Part shown: one piece after another, positions 36,141-48,200 of the stretch
Layout of the letters: each line of letters opens with the position of its first letter
Position numbering within the stretch: the stretch's first letter is position 1
Assembly (NCBI GenBank): GCA_963169105.1
Contig: OY720639.1
Location: 85,604,593-85,668,592 of the forward strand
Source of the DNA: Ceriagrion tenellum
Taxonomy: Eukaryota; Arthropoda; Insecta; Odonata; Coenagrionidae
Reading direction: 5' to 3'
Length of the DNA: 64,000 nucleotides
Notes under the pieces: model-generated
Seen by the model: the letters and a program-made list of their open reading frames with translations, nothing else
The model's database searches: none
Told to the model about the DNA's origin: nothing
Made by a program: the position numbers and the translations under genes

Positions 36141-36500
36141 ATAGTCTTTTATGGTGTATGATATGATATGATACTATGGTACTATGATATATGGTCATAA
36201 TATAGTAATAAGTCATGAGTAATAATAAGTCATTATGATATATGGTCATAATATATAGTAATGTACCATTCCATAAAATGGTTATGAAAGCTCCTTATCC
36301 GGAAAAATATTATATAGTTAGTGCAGAAGATGTTTATTGTTCAAACATGATGTTCGTGGCTAAATCCGAGGCAATTCTTATCTGTATATTGCAATGACGT
36401 GTAACGATACATACTTTGATTTTTAAGGTGAAACTGTTGGTATTATTTTGTTACTTTATTAATAATGTTGTTGTACCTGCGAATGTAGCCCTAAATATGG
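36141..36500. other. AT-rich low-complexity stretch
   Basis: 36150-36265 contains iterations of ATGATATATGGTCATAATATA. Nothing else seen. Confidence 0.5.
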
Positions 36501-36507
36501 TGTTAAT

Positions 36508-36535
36508 TACACACCGAAACGTCGGTAAGGAGTCA
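36508..36535 (+). repeat. PLE-like terminal signature (CACCGAAACGTCGG)
   Basis: Matches the GAAACGTCGG end of the signature at 2788-2828 (minus strand). Confidence 0.4.
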
Positions 36536-36609
36536 TAGTTATTTATTTTTAATTTTGTGACCTATCCCCGAGATTTAAACTGACATATTAGTTGATTGTC
36601 ATGGACTAC

Positions 36610-36860
36610 CTGTAATTTAAGGCCACCAACACAACGTCCTCGCAACCGTTCGCAACACTGAGTGTGCCGTGGCAATGTGACTCCCGCCGCGTCGTGTCGA
36701 CCATTGTCTGCGTAGACATCCCTCCAACCCATCCACCCCCCAACGAGGACCTTCGTTGACAGCCCTCGTACCTACCCACCCCGGTTTGGTGTTTACGTGG
36801 ATTATGAACAGCCCCAAATCAGTGATGTGATACTCTGTCGCTCGTTTCCCGATCTTTATA
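36610..36860. promoter_or_regulatory. CpG cluster at the edge of a CpG-poor block
   Basis: A short GC- and CpG-rich patch that abuts the CpG-depleted 29.6-36.5 kb block. It could be an unmethylated promoter directed leftwards (minus strand), but no exon was recognised. The open frame 36617-36940 (minus) has no recognisable domain. Confidence 0.3.
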
Positions 36861-36959
36861 TCGCGGTCGCTATAGCTTACAATGTTAACGAAATGTGTAC
36901 AAATCGATGAATCACTTAACCACGCTCTCGCTCTCTTCATCTGTCCCTGCTGGCAATTG

Positions 36960-37150
36960 ATTCATACATCTTAAACAGTGGAAGTGGTATAAACGACTTT
37001 TTTCAAGTTTTGCCCACGAATCCTCTTCGCTTGCGATTTGCGATCTTTTAAGGTAAAATTACAACTTAAAATACGGTTTATCATTAATTCATGCATTTAT
37101 ATACATCGATCATCTTGGTACTGGCGCTTGGATACGCAAGAAAATAATTG
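36960..37150 (+). repeat. Direct repeat H, copy 1
   Basis: Matches 38710-38885 at roughly 78% identity ('ttcaagttttg', 'catttatatacatcgatc', 'ggcgcttggatacg'). Unknown family. Confidence 0.55.
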
Positions 37151-38709
37151 ACATCATAATTTCCATGATGTTTGTGTATTTACATGCTCTACTAGAATCT
37201 ACTACCACCAGTTAACGGAAATGCCGGAATAATTAGGTCTGATATACGTTAACTTGAAAAATAATAAATAAAAACACTCAGTTAAAGATACCGGTATGCC
37301 AATAATATTGCGTTGGAACTACCGGCAGGAGAATCGAATGGAATTTAATCTGGTGTCGATGACGCGGGGTGTCACCATCACCCCGCTAAAATCATTCCAG
37401 AATATTTATCAATAGATCATTTTTTTATTCTTAGCCTGCCCGCCATCTCCTCAGCAATGGGTGAAGTGAAATGTCTTTCAGCGATCATTATTCTTAACCA
37501 ATTCCCTTTCTTACGCTAATTATTGTTCGGCGGAAACTCGGTAACTGTTAAACTTCACATTTTCACCCATTCCGCCGAAAACGCCTTTCAATCCATTCGC
37601 TATGTTTTGGAGACATTTTATCAACAACATGCTCTTTGTGGAACCTCTGCTTCTACTACTACTATAGTTGGCGCTGGTTTCTATAATTTTTTGCCTTCTG
37701 TATTGGACGATTAAACATCGGAAATGGTCAAGGTGTACGGATTGCAACGCGACCAAGAACGAAATTGTACGACACCCAAGTTTTGAAATGCAATCATTTT
37801 AGAAAATTAATAACAAACTTTTTCCTGTTAAATATACAACCCTGAAACTTGCGGTATGTATAGCAAACATATTTATCTACCAATGACTGAAATAAGGTTG
37901 TCATAAAAGTACTTCTGTTTGAGTTACAACTTATCAAAGTCAGAGCTTTGCTCGAACGCCGTCAAAAACCAGTACTTTATACGTTACCTACACCCGCAGT
38001 AAAAAATACTTAAATGCAAAACTTAAGTTAACCGTTAAATAACGAAAAATTAAATAAGAAAATTATGATGTGATTACTTTTCTGTAGGTCTTCTCGTTAT
38101 TTTTTTATTTGTTCTCAAACTCGAGTGCACATAATTTCTGCGCCGACAGGAGTATATACATAGTAGCACCTCATCCGAGGCGCCCGGATGTGGTTCCTCC
38201 GCTAATACTCCTTTTACATTACAAGAGTTAGAAAGATAGTGAAAATGGTGGCATAACTAACTTGCGCTTACACGTTATTCCTTAAGCCAAGTTAAGACGT
38301 TAATGGCCTCTGGTGGAGGGTTAAGAAGTCGATGTAGCCCACAGCCCAACAAACATTGCAAGTTACTTTTCGTTTCGTGGTATGTGGACAAAATTCATGA
38401 GACTTGGATGGGCGAGAAAAAGGATTGCATATGCAAATGTTTCGCACAGTCAAACTGCTTATTTATTAGTATCTAACAATATACTTGTCATTTCATGTTT
38501 AGACATTACTTTATCCATCGAAAGATGAAAACGGGGAGAATGAATCTCCTTATTATAACGATAACTATGCAGTACTCACCATGAAGATACCCAGAGAGTT
38601 TTACGATATAACGTCGTATGCTCTCTTTTATGATAAATAAAAACAATTCAACGTGTTACCTTGACATGCAAGATTTATAAATAAATTCCAATACGAGTCC
38701 TTGTCCCAA
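37151..38709. other. Non-coding stretch, nothing recognised
   Basis: The overlapping open frames at 37520-37756 (both strands) have no recognisable domain. Confidence 0.4.
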
Positions 38710-38885
38710 TATGTGTAGCAGAACAAACGACTTTATATTCAAGTTTTGGTCATGACTCGTCCTCGCATGCGCTTTTGAGGTAAAATATGCGCTTAAATAA
38801 TGGTTTTACATAAATTTATACATTTATATACATCGAGCACCTTGGCACTGACGCTTGGATACGGAAGATGGCCAAATAAACTCTC
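38710..38885 (+). repeat. Direct repeat H, copy 2
   Basis: See 36960-37150; same orientation, about 1.75 kb away. Confidence 0.55.
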
Positions 38886-38904
38886 GTAATATATTGTAAA
38901 CTTC

Positions 38905-39130
38905 AAATAAATGGTACATGTGGACTGGATCGCCTAACTGTTATTCTAACCAACCTGCGTTCACAAGAATAAAAAAATGATGGTAACCAGAGCCAACTAT
39001 GGTAACTCATTTACAGCATGGTTAAAAAGTTGACTGGGGTTAGCGCCAACCTGTGTCATACGGCAAATTTTACTAGGGTTCGAATTAACCTGGTTAGAAA
39101 GCTATTAAACAGGGCATAACCGTTTAGAGT
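38905..39130 (-). repeat. Dispersed repeat D, copy 2
   Basis: Reverse complement of the distal part of 17610-18260, ending in 'aacagggcataaccg' near 39126. Confidence 0.5.
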
Positions 39131-39559
39131 AAACCCCGACGGCAGCTATACTTGTAGTTTCCTGCTACTAGAAACCATATTCCTTCCAGTTACTTCCTAT
39201 TTCCTGCTACATTTGAGCCATAGAACATTTTTGAAGTGTCCACGAGCACCTCCAGTATTGGAGTATTCAAAATTAACTGTGGAAATCCGATTTTCTACGC
39301 CGTAATATTGAAATTTGATTTCAAGCCGTGGCGTGGCGTGCAATTTACTTAAGGTAAATTATTTAATAAATATGCATAATTGTATTTTAGGAATGAATCT
39401 GGGAGAGTCTAAATTTCAAAAACGTTTACTCTCAATATTTATGGAGGTTGGTACGTTACCAAGAGGATCTTCCTCAACATTCTGCGATCATCAAACTTTC
39501 GCAATATTGATCGTAAATGATTGTGACTGAATAAGAATTTCATTATATCTAATTCGAAT

Positions 39560-40000
39560 TTAATCCAATTTGTATTTAAGGTTTTTTGAGCGAAATATCA
39601 TTTCACCTAAAATCAAAGCATTAGGTCTTATTTTAAAGAAAAATATATCACCTTTCCATTGACACCAAAAATTCAACACCTTATGATATTACTTTCCGAA
39701 ATATTTGCCAGAAAATACCAGCCCTTTTATGTGGAAAATGGTACCTGTATGCACTCTAGAGAGACCTTGTTTAAAAAAATGAGGAATTCCTAACGTCTAG
39801 ATCTCATAAAAAAATTAGCAGCGTGTAGTTAGTATGTTTCCACAACCATTTTAAAAAATAAATCATATTGTCACCGCAGTAATTTTTTGCACAAACAAAA
39901 AAACCTTCCGTTCTGAAGGAGTTTTAAATGAACCGCACGAAAAAATGAGTCAAGTGAAAGACTTATGTAGATTATTTTTATTTGACTACTCACAATTTCA
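39560..40000 (-). repeat. Dispersed repeat B, copy 2
   Basis: Minus-strand copy of the unit at 6190-6765; landmarks 'aaataccagccctttta' at about 39714 and 'aacgtctagatctcat' at about 39793. Confidence 0.65.
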
Positions 40001-40535
40001 GTCACATAAAAGTATATTCTTTCAAAATTTATGTAATAATATTTACTTCATGCTTCCTACAGCTGCTGAAATTAAATGGTAAAATTCGAATATGGTCTCC
40101 GTTATGACTATGGAATTATCTCTCACGAACCACCTTAAATGTTTCAGGGCAAACTGTAAGAATACTGCGTCAAACCACTTATCGAGGCTTGAACCCAGGG
40201 CAGTGCCCATTCTTTCCAGCTCTACTTCGCTCAGCATACATATAAGCGAATTATTGGATTTTCTCACTCCCTCTCATCTGCCCCACCGTCGCCTGGAGCT
40301 GGCCGCTCAGAATATACAAAGTTGGTCACAATGTCACATTATAGGCAGGTATGTTTATAATGCCAGCGCCATTCAAGGAAGACATCCGATCAATTTCTAC
40401 GCACGGAATTCACCACGAGGTTATGTTCTGTGATGAGTGCTTATCTCATTATTAAATATTCGAATTACCTACGTAAATGGTCAATATTTGAGCATCGGAG
40501 GTAGATCGTCTATTTAATTAATCAATTTTAATCAA
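40001..40535. other. Non-coding stretch, nothing recognised
   Basis: Open frames on opposite strands at 40043-40267 and 40092-40433 have no domain I can name. Confidence 0.35.
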
Positions 40536-40538
40536 TAA

Positions 40539-40790
40539 TACCCGGTGTTTCAAAATGAATATCGGGGTTTTTTTATTAAACACAAAAAGATTTCTGTTCA
40601 GTGGTCGCCATCTTTACTATCAGCATTTCTAACGGAAGATAGAGGAAACACTGCACGCGCATGCGCACAAGTGTTCGACAAAACTGTTTTATTTGTCCTT
40701 TCAGTAGATGTATAATTTCTAATCATGAGTCAAATGGTGTAAATACTACAAAGCCTTAAAACCCCGATATTAATTTTAAAACACCCTGTA
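40539..40790. mobile_element. Short TIR element (MITE), about 252 bp
   Basis: The left end TACCCGGTGTTTCAAAATGA and the right end, inverted, TACAGGGTGTTTTAAAATTA both continue into AATATCGGGGTTTT, giving about 33-bp terminal inverted repeats. TA ends suggest a Tc1/mariner-type MITE. No coding sequence. Confidence 0.7.
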
Positions 40791-40944
40791 CAAATTATTA
40801 CGATCGAGTTTCACTCTCGACATTAGTTTGCTAGCTCTTAATTGGGACTTCAAACGTAATTAATTGACGAATTAAAACATGGCCGAGCAGGATACATACC
40901 ATTCCGATGTGCGAGAGCTTACCCGCGGCAGATTGTCACCGCGC

Positions 40945-41285
40945 GCCATTGATTTCAATAATCAATACTGAAATATTGACTCTGGATATCGGCATATTGA
41001 TTTCAAATACCGTCCAGTTTACTCTCCCTCCACCACGTAGGGGCCGAGGTTGGCGTTAGCGTCGGTCTCGGCGCAGTGTACAGGGTTTACGTTCCCTGCG
41101 CTTCGTGGGCGGCGGCGTTGGCTCCCACAATCTCAGGGGATGCGGCCCTCACTCCCGAGAGAGCAGCTAAGCCGCCCGGTTCTCCTGAGCGACCGCTCCT
41201 CGGCACATAACCTTTCACCTCCTGGATGCGCGTCGCTGTTTGGACCGCTTCGACAAGACGCGACGCTTACAAGCCTCCCCAATCC
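40945..41285 (+). repeat. Upstream duplicated segment U, copy 1
   Basis: Aligns in pieces with 51085-51345 and 52924-53020. Shared strings are 'attgatttcaataa', 'gatgcggccctcactcc' versus 'gatgcagtcctcgctcc', 'cgaccgctcctcggcac' and 'cctggatg...ttggaccgct'. The right part is inside the CpG-rich promoter candidate of the hAT-derived gene. Confidence 0.6.
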
Positions 41286-41570
41286 AAGTTTGGCATGGCA
41301 CGACAGTGCAGTGATCTGCGTCACTGGTCGTAATGCTACGCTTTAATTAAGCCGTTTCTGCGCTGCCGGACACAGCGAAGCCAATCAGAAGCGAGATCTT
41401 CAACCCGGGACGCGTTTCCGCCGGAGGTGACCATCTTTCAATTATTGACGCAGCCTACATCTTTTAACTATTGACTCCGGAGCTGCGACGGGAAAGTGAG
41501 GGCCGACGCTTCGTTGCCAGTTGGTCTCAGGCGGTGCATCCCATCAACAATACACCTCGTGAGCATCCAT
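41040..41570 (+). promoter_or_regulatory. CpG-rich candidate promoter and 5' region of the hAT-derived gene
   Basis: GC and CpG content peak between 41040 and 41530, 0.3-0.8 kb upstream of the ATG at 41835. No obvious TATA box is placed; the region resembles a GC-rich, dispersed-start promoter. The plus-strand open frame 41050-41346 is a compositional artefact. Confidence 0.5.
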
Positions 41571-41834
41571 TTTTCCTCGGAAACTTCAGCATCCACAAAG
41601 AAAAGTGATAATTAGGATAACTGAAAGCGTTACGGTATTCTCCCGTCTTGTTCTCAACTGTTGTTGTCGTTGCCATGGCAACGACGTACCTAAGTGACGC
41701 ACAGAAAAGCGAAGCTAACACGGCTGCATGAAAACGTAAGTGCAAGTTCTCTCGAGACCCTGAGGCTCGCGTGCAATGTGTTGCATTCTCTCGGTTACTA
41801 GTGGAGTTCTGCTCGGCTAGGTTGACACAAGACA

Positions 41835-42244
41835 ATGGCTTACGTTAGTTATCGGAAAGCTCCCACGTGGAGGCATTTCAAAGACACTGACCCTCCGCAG
41901 AAAGATAGAGCCCAGTGCAAATACTGCCACAAAATTGTGTCTTGCAAAAATGGCGGGACAACAAATCCCATGTCTCACCTTCGTTCTCATCACACCTTCC
42001 AGTATATGGAGGTGGTGGAGCACAGAGGCATCAAGAGGTCACACCAGGAAGCAGATCGAGATACTGAAGTAGATAATGCCGAGGAAGAAATTTCTCCCAA
42101 TAAGTCGGAGTTCGCCCTTCAACCTACGAGCCTTCCGGAAGAAAGGGCGTTCTCGGCGATATCCTCTTCGGATGATTCTGGAAGGGCTTCTTCAGACATA
42201 ACCTTCGTCTCGCCTTTCGCCTCAACTACGTTCTCGAAGTCCGG
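41835..42244 (+). CDS. Exon 1 of the hAT-derived gene: BED zinc finger
   Basis: Ends at TCC GG|GTGAGT (donor 42245). Encodes residues 1-136 and two bases of codon 137. After the BED finger (CKYC...HLRSHH) comes a low-complexity Ser/Glu-rich linker with no recognisable domain. Confidence 0.9.
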
Positions 42245-45200
42245 GTGAGTAAAACTCTTTAGTACTCATACAATCATGCAGTATCTCTTTTAGAATACGG
42301 ATGGCTCATCGTTAGGGACAGATTAAGGTCAGGATCTCGAAGGCTTCCGCGGAGTCGTTCAGATGGCAGTGAAGGCTTTTCGGGCTCTCTTCCGCGTATT
42401 TCCATTGTCGTAGACGACAGTGTCGACAGCATTGCAGCTTTTTGCTTCAGGTCAGGAGTGAAGATGCATTGTATCCGTCTTACATAGGGGCCGTTTTTCC
42501 CGCCAATTCAGTCAGGTGCGCTGTCATTGGTTGCTCTTTTCTTCTTTATGAAAACTCTCTTCCGGGGATGGGAGATAGTGTAACCATCTTCTCTGCTGAT
42601 GTTTTCTGGCGGTTTACGATTTCTATGGCCTCTCCAACGAGTCTGGGGAGGCAGCGATTTTCTTTCGCAACAAAAAAAATCGCGGCAATGAAACTGTCTT
42701 TATGTTTTTACATATTTATTTCGATTGAAGTTACCCTTTATTAATCATTTAACATAAGCTATATAGACACTTCCCGAAAAATAAGTACAAAATTTCTGTG
42801 TATAATCCTGTGACACTTCAGAAATTATTATTTAATTCTAAGGACCAAATTGACACGAATGATAAAAGTAGGGTACATTTACTCAAGTGTGATACTCCTG
42901 ATTGTAACTCTTTGTATGTTAGTCATACTGGTCGAAAATTGAATGTAAGAATAACTGAACATTTTAAATCCAGTGTCAACGGTGACAAAAAGTCAAAATT
43001 TGCTGAACATTTAATTGATGAGGGTCACAGATCCAGTTTAACCCTAAGCTCTTACACGTTTGTGACAAGGAGGGGAAGTTGGACTTCCTGGAAAATTTTG
43101 AAATTTTGTCATAGTACACTGTGCATGGTGATTAACTACTCAATGACATAATCCCTTCAACCGCCTCACCCTTATTCTCTGAGCCAGTACCCTCACCTCC
43201 ATCCCCGTAGTCCTTGAGCCTAGCGTCACCACCTGTTTGTTCCTTCCCCTGCAGTTTTGCTCAATCACCTCCTCAAAACTTGCTCACTTCTCATCTCCCC
43301 CTTCATTTAACCACCCCCTCTCCTTGAGGTTTCTCTACATAAACTGTGCTGTCCCATGGTATTTTGCTTTGTAATCTTAATAATGGCCTTAGAAGGCCGA
43401 AACCGGTCGAATTGTTTTTGAATACCTATATTGGTGGAAAAAACGAGGTGTTTTCATTTTAAAGATGACCAACTTCCACAAAATAAACTCGCCAACCATT
43501 GATTTTATTAAAGAAACTGTCGCCCACGACATTGGAAATACGCGGAAGAGAGCCCGAAAAGCCTTCACTGCGATAATCTGGGGTCATGAAATACCATATG
43601 ATTACCAATGTTCCTATTTTACAAGGAATTAAAGGGGTGAGGCTGCGCCCCTGCAAACTCCACTTCATCCGTCCCTGCTTTTGGGCCATTGCATGTGAAG
43701 GCTCTCTTATCCAGGTAGCAAAAAGGCTGGAATCAAGATAAATGAACCAAGTAAAAAAATCAGGCCTTGAATCAAGCCTGGCGCATTTTGTAAGCTCAGA
43801 TAAACAGGCTTTAATAAAAATAAGAATTAATTCTTTCCCGGCGAATGCTTTCAGTAAATTCTTCTCGGGTTACCCATCGGGTCAATGTACTCATATTGCC
43901 AACGTTTCGGCAAGCGTCTCGCCTACCGTCACAGCCCTGATGGTGGTAGGCGAAACGCTGGCAATATGAATATATTGACCCAGTGGGTAACCCGAGAAGA
44001 ATTTAGTCAAGGTTTTAATCAAGCATACTACTAGTAGTGTATACTTGTCAAGCTTGCAGCAACTGTGCGTTGGCCAGCGTAACTCAAGATTGCTCTTTTA
44101 TTGTTGTTCGATTGAAACTGAGTTTACGCTTTATTCTGGTTCGAATTGAGGATTCGCCCGGCAAGCTTCCTGGTTAAAGCATGACACAAGCTTGAATCAA
44201 AGGCCGCGGGAATATTGTCACGACAAGGCAAAATTAAGCTGGTGCTAAAGCTAGCCTTACGCTTACAGGCCATCTGGGTATGATTGCCTTCACTGTCTTT
44301 GCGTGGTGTCATGTTATACATATTACTGACGCATGAACTCTTAATTTCAGGGAAAATTTAGATCATTCCAAACTTGAATCCTTCAGGCCGCTTGAAGGGG
44401 TTCAGTTGGAAAAGTGTCACATGAGCGTCGCTTATTACATCATCACTTGCTTACGCCCGTTAAACACGGTGGAGAGAAAGGGCTTCAGGATGTTGTGCAA
44501 TGGCTTGAACCCATCCTATGAGATAATGTCCCGCAGGACTCTTACAGACACCTACCTCCCTTTAATATACCATTCAACCAAAGAGTCCGTGCACACAGTC
44601 ATGAAGACGGTTCAGTATTTTGCCCTTACTCTGGATGTATGGACAAATGACGTTAACGTCTCTTTCCTAACCCTGGCTGTGCACTTCACTGACAATGATT
44701 GGAATTTGGTGGAAGCAACTTTGAGCTGCAAACATCTATCAGATGATCTTAATGCCCAAGTTATCGAACATATCATTGAAGAAATGTTAGGGGAATGGAG
44801 CCTAAATTTCAAGAATGTGTCCGGCGTCACATCTGAAAATGAAGAAAATGTTCAGGCTGCCATATTGCATCAGTTCAATGGTTCCTTGAATCACGTGAAG
44901 TGCTTTGGCCATGCAATGGACCACGGCGTGAAAACTATTCTCACCGAATGTAAGGAACTTGCTGACGCTATCGAAAAAGCTCACAGTGTTCGCAATTTTT
45001 TCTCCCAAGATGAAGTCTGGAGCGATTATTCCCGTCACGTGAACTCAAGGTACCAAAGATCGCAGCTCAAGATGCCCGCGCCCTGCAAAACACGCTGGTG
45101 GGTCGACTTGAAATTGGCCGAGGCCGTGGTCTCTCAGTACGCTTGGCAGTTGGACTTCCTTGCGTCATACGCCGATGGAAAACACCTCTCCGAGCTTCCT

Positions 45201-48200
45201 TCCCAGAGTGTAATCTCCGTCCTAAAGTGTTATGTGAGAGCACTGAAACCGATTGAAGCCATTTCCACCTTCATGGGCGCGAAAAAGTACGTGGCGAGCA
45301 GTGCAATTCTGCCTATGCTCTATCTTTTGGACCCTGACAGCTCATTTTACGGAGGGGATGACATGGCTCTCTGCACAACGAATGTCACCAGCACCCTGGC
45401 TGCTTCTTCCTCACAACATTCCGACCCCGAGGAGGCGGTAAGTTTATCACCACCCTTTAATCCCGTCTACTATCGTGCTTTCCACCCCAGTGACGTAGAT
45501 AGGACTTCATATCGGGAAGGGAGAGGTCCATGCTTAGCATAACCTGGGGGTAGGGGGAGGGCTGTTTAAGAATCAGGAGCGAAATTGAGCGCTTAGATTT
45601 ATATGAGAGCAGTCGCTTTTTCAGAGTTATTCACTACATTTACCAATCGAACTCAAATCTATTTGGCCGGTTCAGCTCAGTATGGTAAACGCAATGGGCT
45701 AGCGGGATCGATATGAGAAGAGGGCTAACTCAGCCCGATTTCTATGCCAGTCTGAGGTTTCAAATGCATATCAACCGATTCAAATCAGTATTTTAATCGA
45801 TCTCGCATTTACAAACCAGGCGATCCGAGTCGGCTGGCTAAGAATGTTCAGATCGGTCCGAGTTCATATCGATCTGAGTTCCATTGGTAAACGTAGTAGT
45901 GATAGTTGATTGTTTTGCTCGGTAAATTTCAATATACATTTCCCACGTTTTTTTTTTAATCCCAGACATATTATTTGCAAAACGCGTTCAAAACATAGAA
46001 TAAGTGTAATATTCACCTTCGGAGGTAAAAATTTAAATATAACTTTCTCCTTTAGTAACCTTTTATAAAAACAATATTCAAAACTGTGGGGGTGTACAGA
46101 CCCCTCTCTTTCTCTCTCCACGTCACTGTTCCACCCCACCATCTTTCATTTAACAGAATTATTCTCCTGACTCTAATCTCAATCAAACTTTTCAGACTGA
46201 TGAATACGATGGAATACCCCTATCCGATGACCCAAATCTGCAGCCTAAGTCTCTTCAGGTCCGGGTTGTTTACAAACTAAAGAAGCACTACCGTCCAGTC
46301 CGCCCTCAAGATCCCTCCGACGTGATGGCTACGATTGAATACCGCCGGGGAGTCAGTTGCCACGAGGTGTTGGTGAGGTGTTCATATCTTGACCCTCGTT
46401 TCCGGGGATCCATCAACGAGGATGATCGGGACATCGCTCAGCAGAAACTAATAGCCGAGCTCGAGACACATGACGGCCTGTGCAGCGGTCCGAGCGATGA
46501 GGCCCAGCGACGACCGCAAGGTACGTTTTAGGGTTTATACCCCGGGATCCTGTTTGGATCTAAAGTAGTTTAAGCGAGATAGTTCCCTAGTCATAATGGG
46601 GATCATGTTCGAATTATACGTTTTTATTTCAGCAGGTGTAGGAGGCATTCATTAAATAAAGCATCATTAATAGTGCAGCAATATACTTTTATATGAGTGA
46701 AATTCTGAGTAATTATCCTAGAATTATCAAAACAAATCATTAATTTGACTCAATTTTGCATGCGGTAAATTCAAAACTCTTTCACTGCGAAAGATTTTTT
46801 TGTCATCCTGAAAAAAATTACTGCGGTAATTTTTGAAATATTTTCAAATATAGTTGAGAAAATATAACGAACTACTAACTGTCGATTTTTGACGAGTTCT
46901 GGGAGATATAAATTCCTCATTTTTTTCAATGAGATCTCTCTTGAGTGCCCTCACGTATCACATCCCATGTAAAAGGAAAGGCATTTCGTCAATAATCTCT
47001 TTAAAATGAGACCAAATTCATTGATTCCTATATGAAATGTTATTTCCCTCAAACTACCTAAGTAAAAATTCACAGTAAAAGGTTTTCAATTGAAATTATT
47101 GATTTCCTTGTTAAAGATTATTTTCTTAAATGCTTCTGAGCGCTTTAAAGGCATTTTTCGTTGTATTTATTACATTGTGCAATTAAACGCAACGATTTTT
47201 TTCATTTGTGAAAATCTTAACGAAGAATGAGATGGTATTTTTTTTTAGCTTTTATAATGTGTATTTTCACAGAAATAGTATTGTATTCTGCACACCGTGG
47301 AGATTATTGAACTTGAAACCATAAATACATTCTAAAGTTTCAGGCTCAACTATTTGGAAGTTGATTTTCACAAATGAAACAATAACTTGGTTTTCTTCCA
47401 CTGATTTGTTTTCGCGGTACGACATGTTTCGACACAACGGTGTACCAGATGATGACACCGTTGTGTCGAAACATGTTGTACCATAAATACCATAGAAATA
47501 TCAGCAACAATTTCTCTTTTCTTTCATTTGATCACAATTTTCGGGGTAAGTTCGGTTTATAACATGTCCGAGATATATTTAAGCCTATCCTAGGATTTCC
47601 TAGGGAGAGAATAACTTATATACCGGTAAAAGCAACCGGTCGGGAAATGGGAAGCCCAATTACGTTTAAGGTTGCTTGAGCGAGATATTTCCCTAGTCAC
47701 AATAGAGACCATATTCAAACTATACGTTTTAATTTCAGCAGCTGTATGAAGCATGAATTAAACATTGCATTATTAACAGTGCAATTCTATACTTATATAA
47801 CAAATTCTGAGTGATTAAATAAAAATATCTATACAAGTCTTTACCTTGACTCATTTTCTTCACGCGGTACGTTTAAAACTCTTCCACAACGAAAGGTTTT
47901 TTTACGATCATAAAAAAACTGCGTTAACTATTTGATTAATTTTATAAAAAAACAGTAGATAAAATATAAAATCTGCGCATTATTAGTTTTTTAACGAGAT
48001 CTAGACGTTAGAAATTCCTCATTTTTTAAAATTAGGTCTCACTAGAGCGCATACACGTTCCATTTCCCATGTAAAAGAGCTGGTATTTTTTTATAAAAAA
48101 TCTCGGAAAGTAGTTCAGTATGGGGCAGATATTTTGATATATTTGGAAGGGTGAGATATTTTTCTTTAACTCTCTATGGACGGAATCATGAAACATCAGC

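Noticed and set aside
41050..41346. 98-codon open frame upstream of the hAT-derived gene as an additional exon
   Set aside because: It lies in the GC-rich promoter candidate, is out of frame with exon 1 and is cut off by the in-frame TGA at 41823; no suitable donor was seen.
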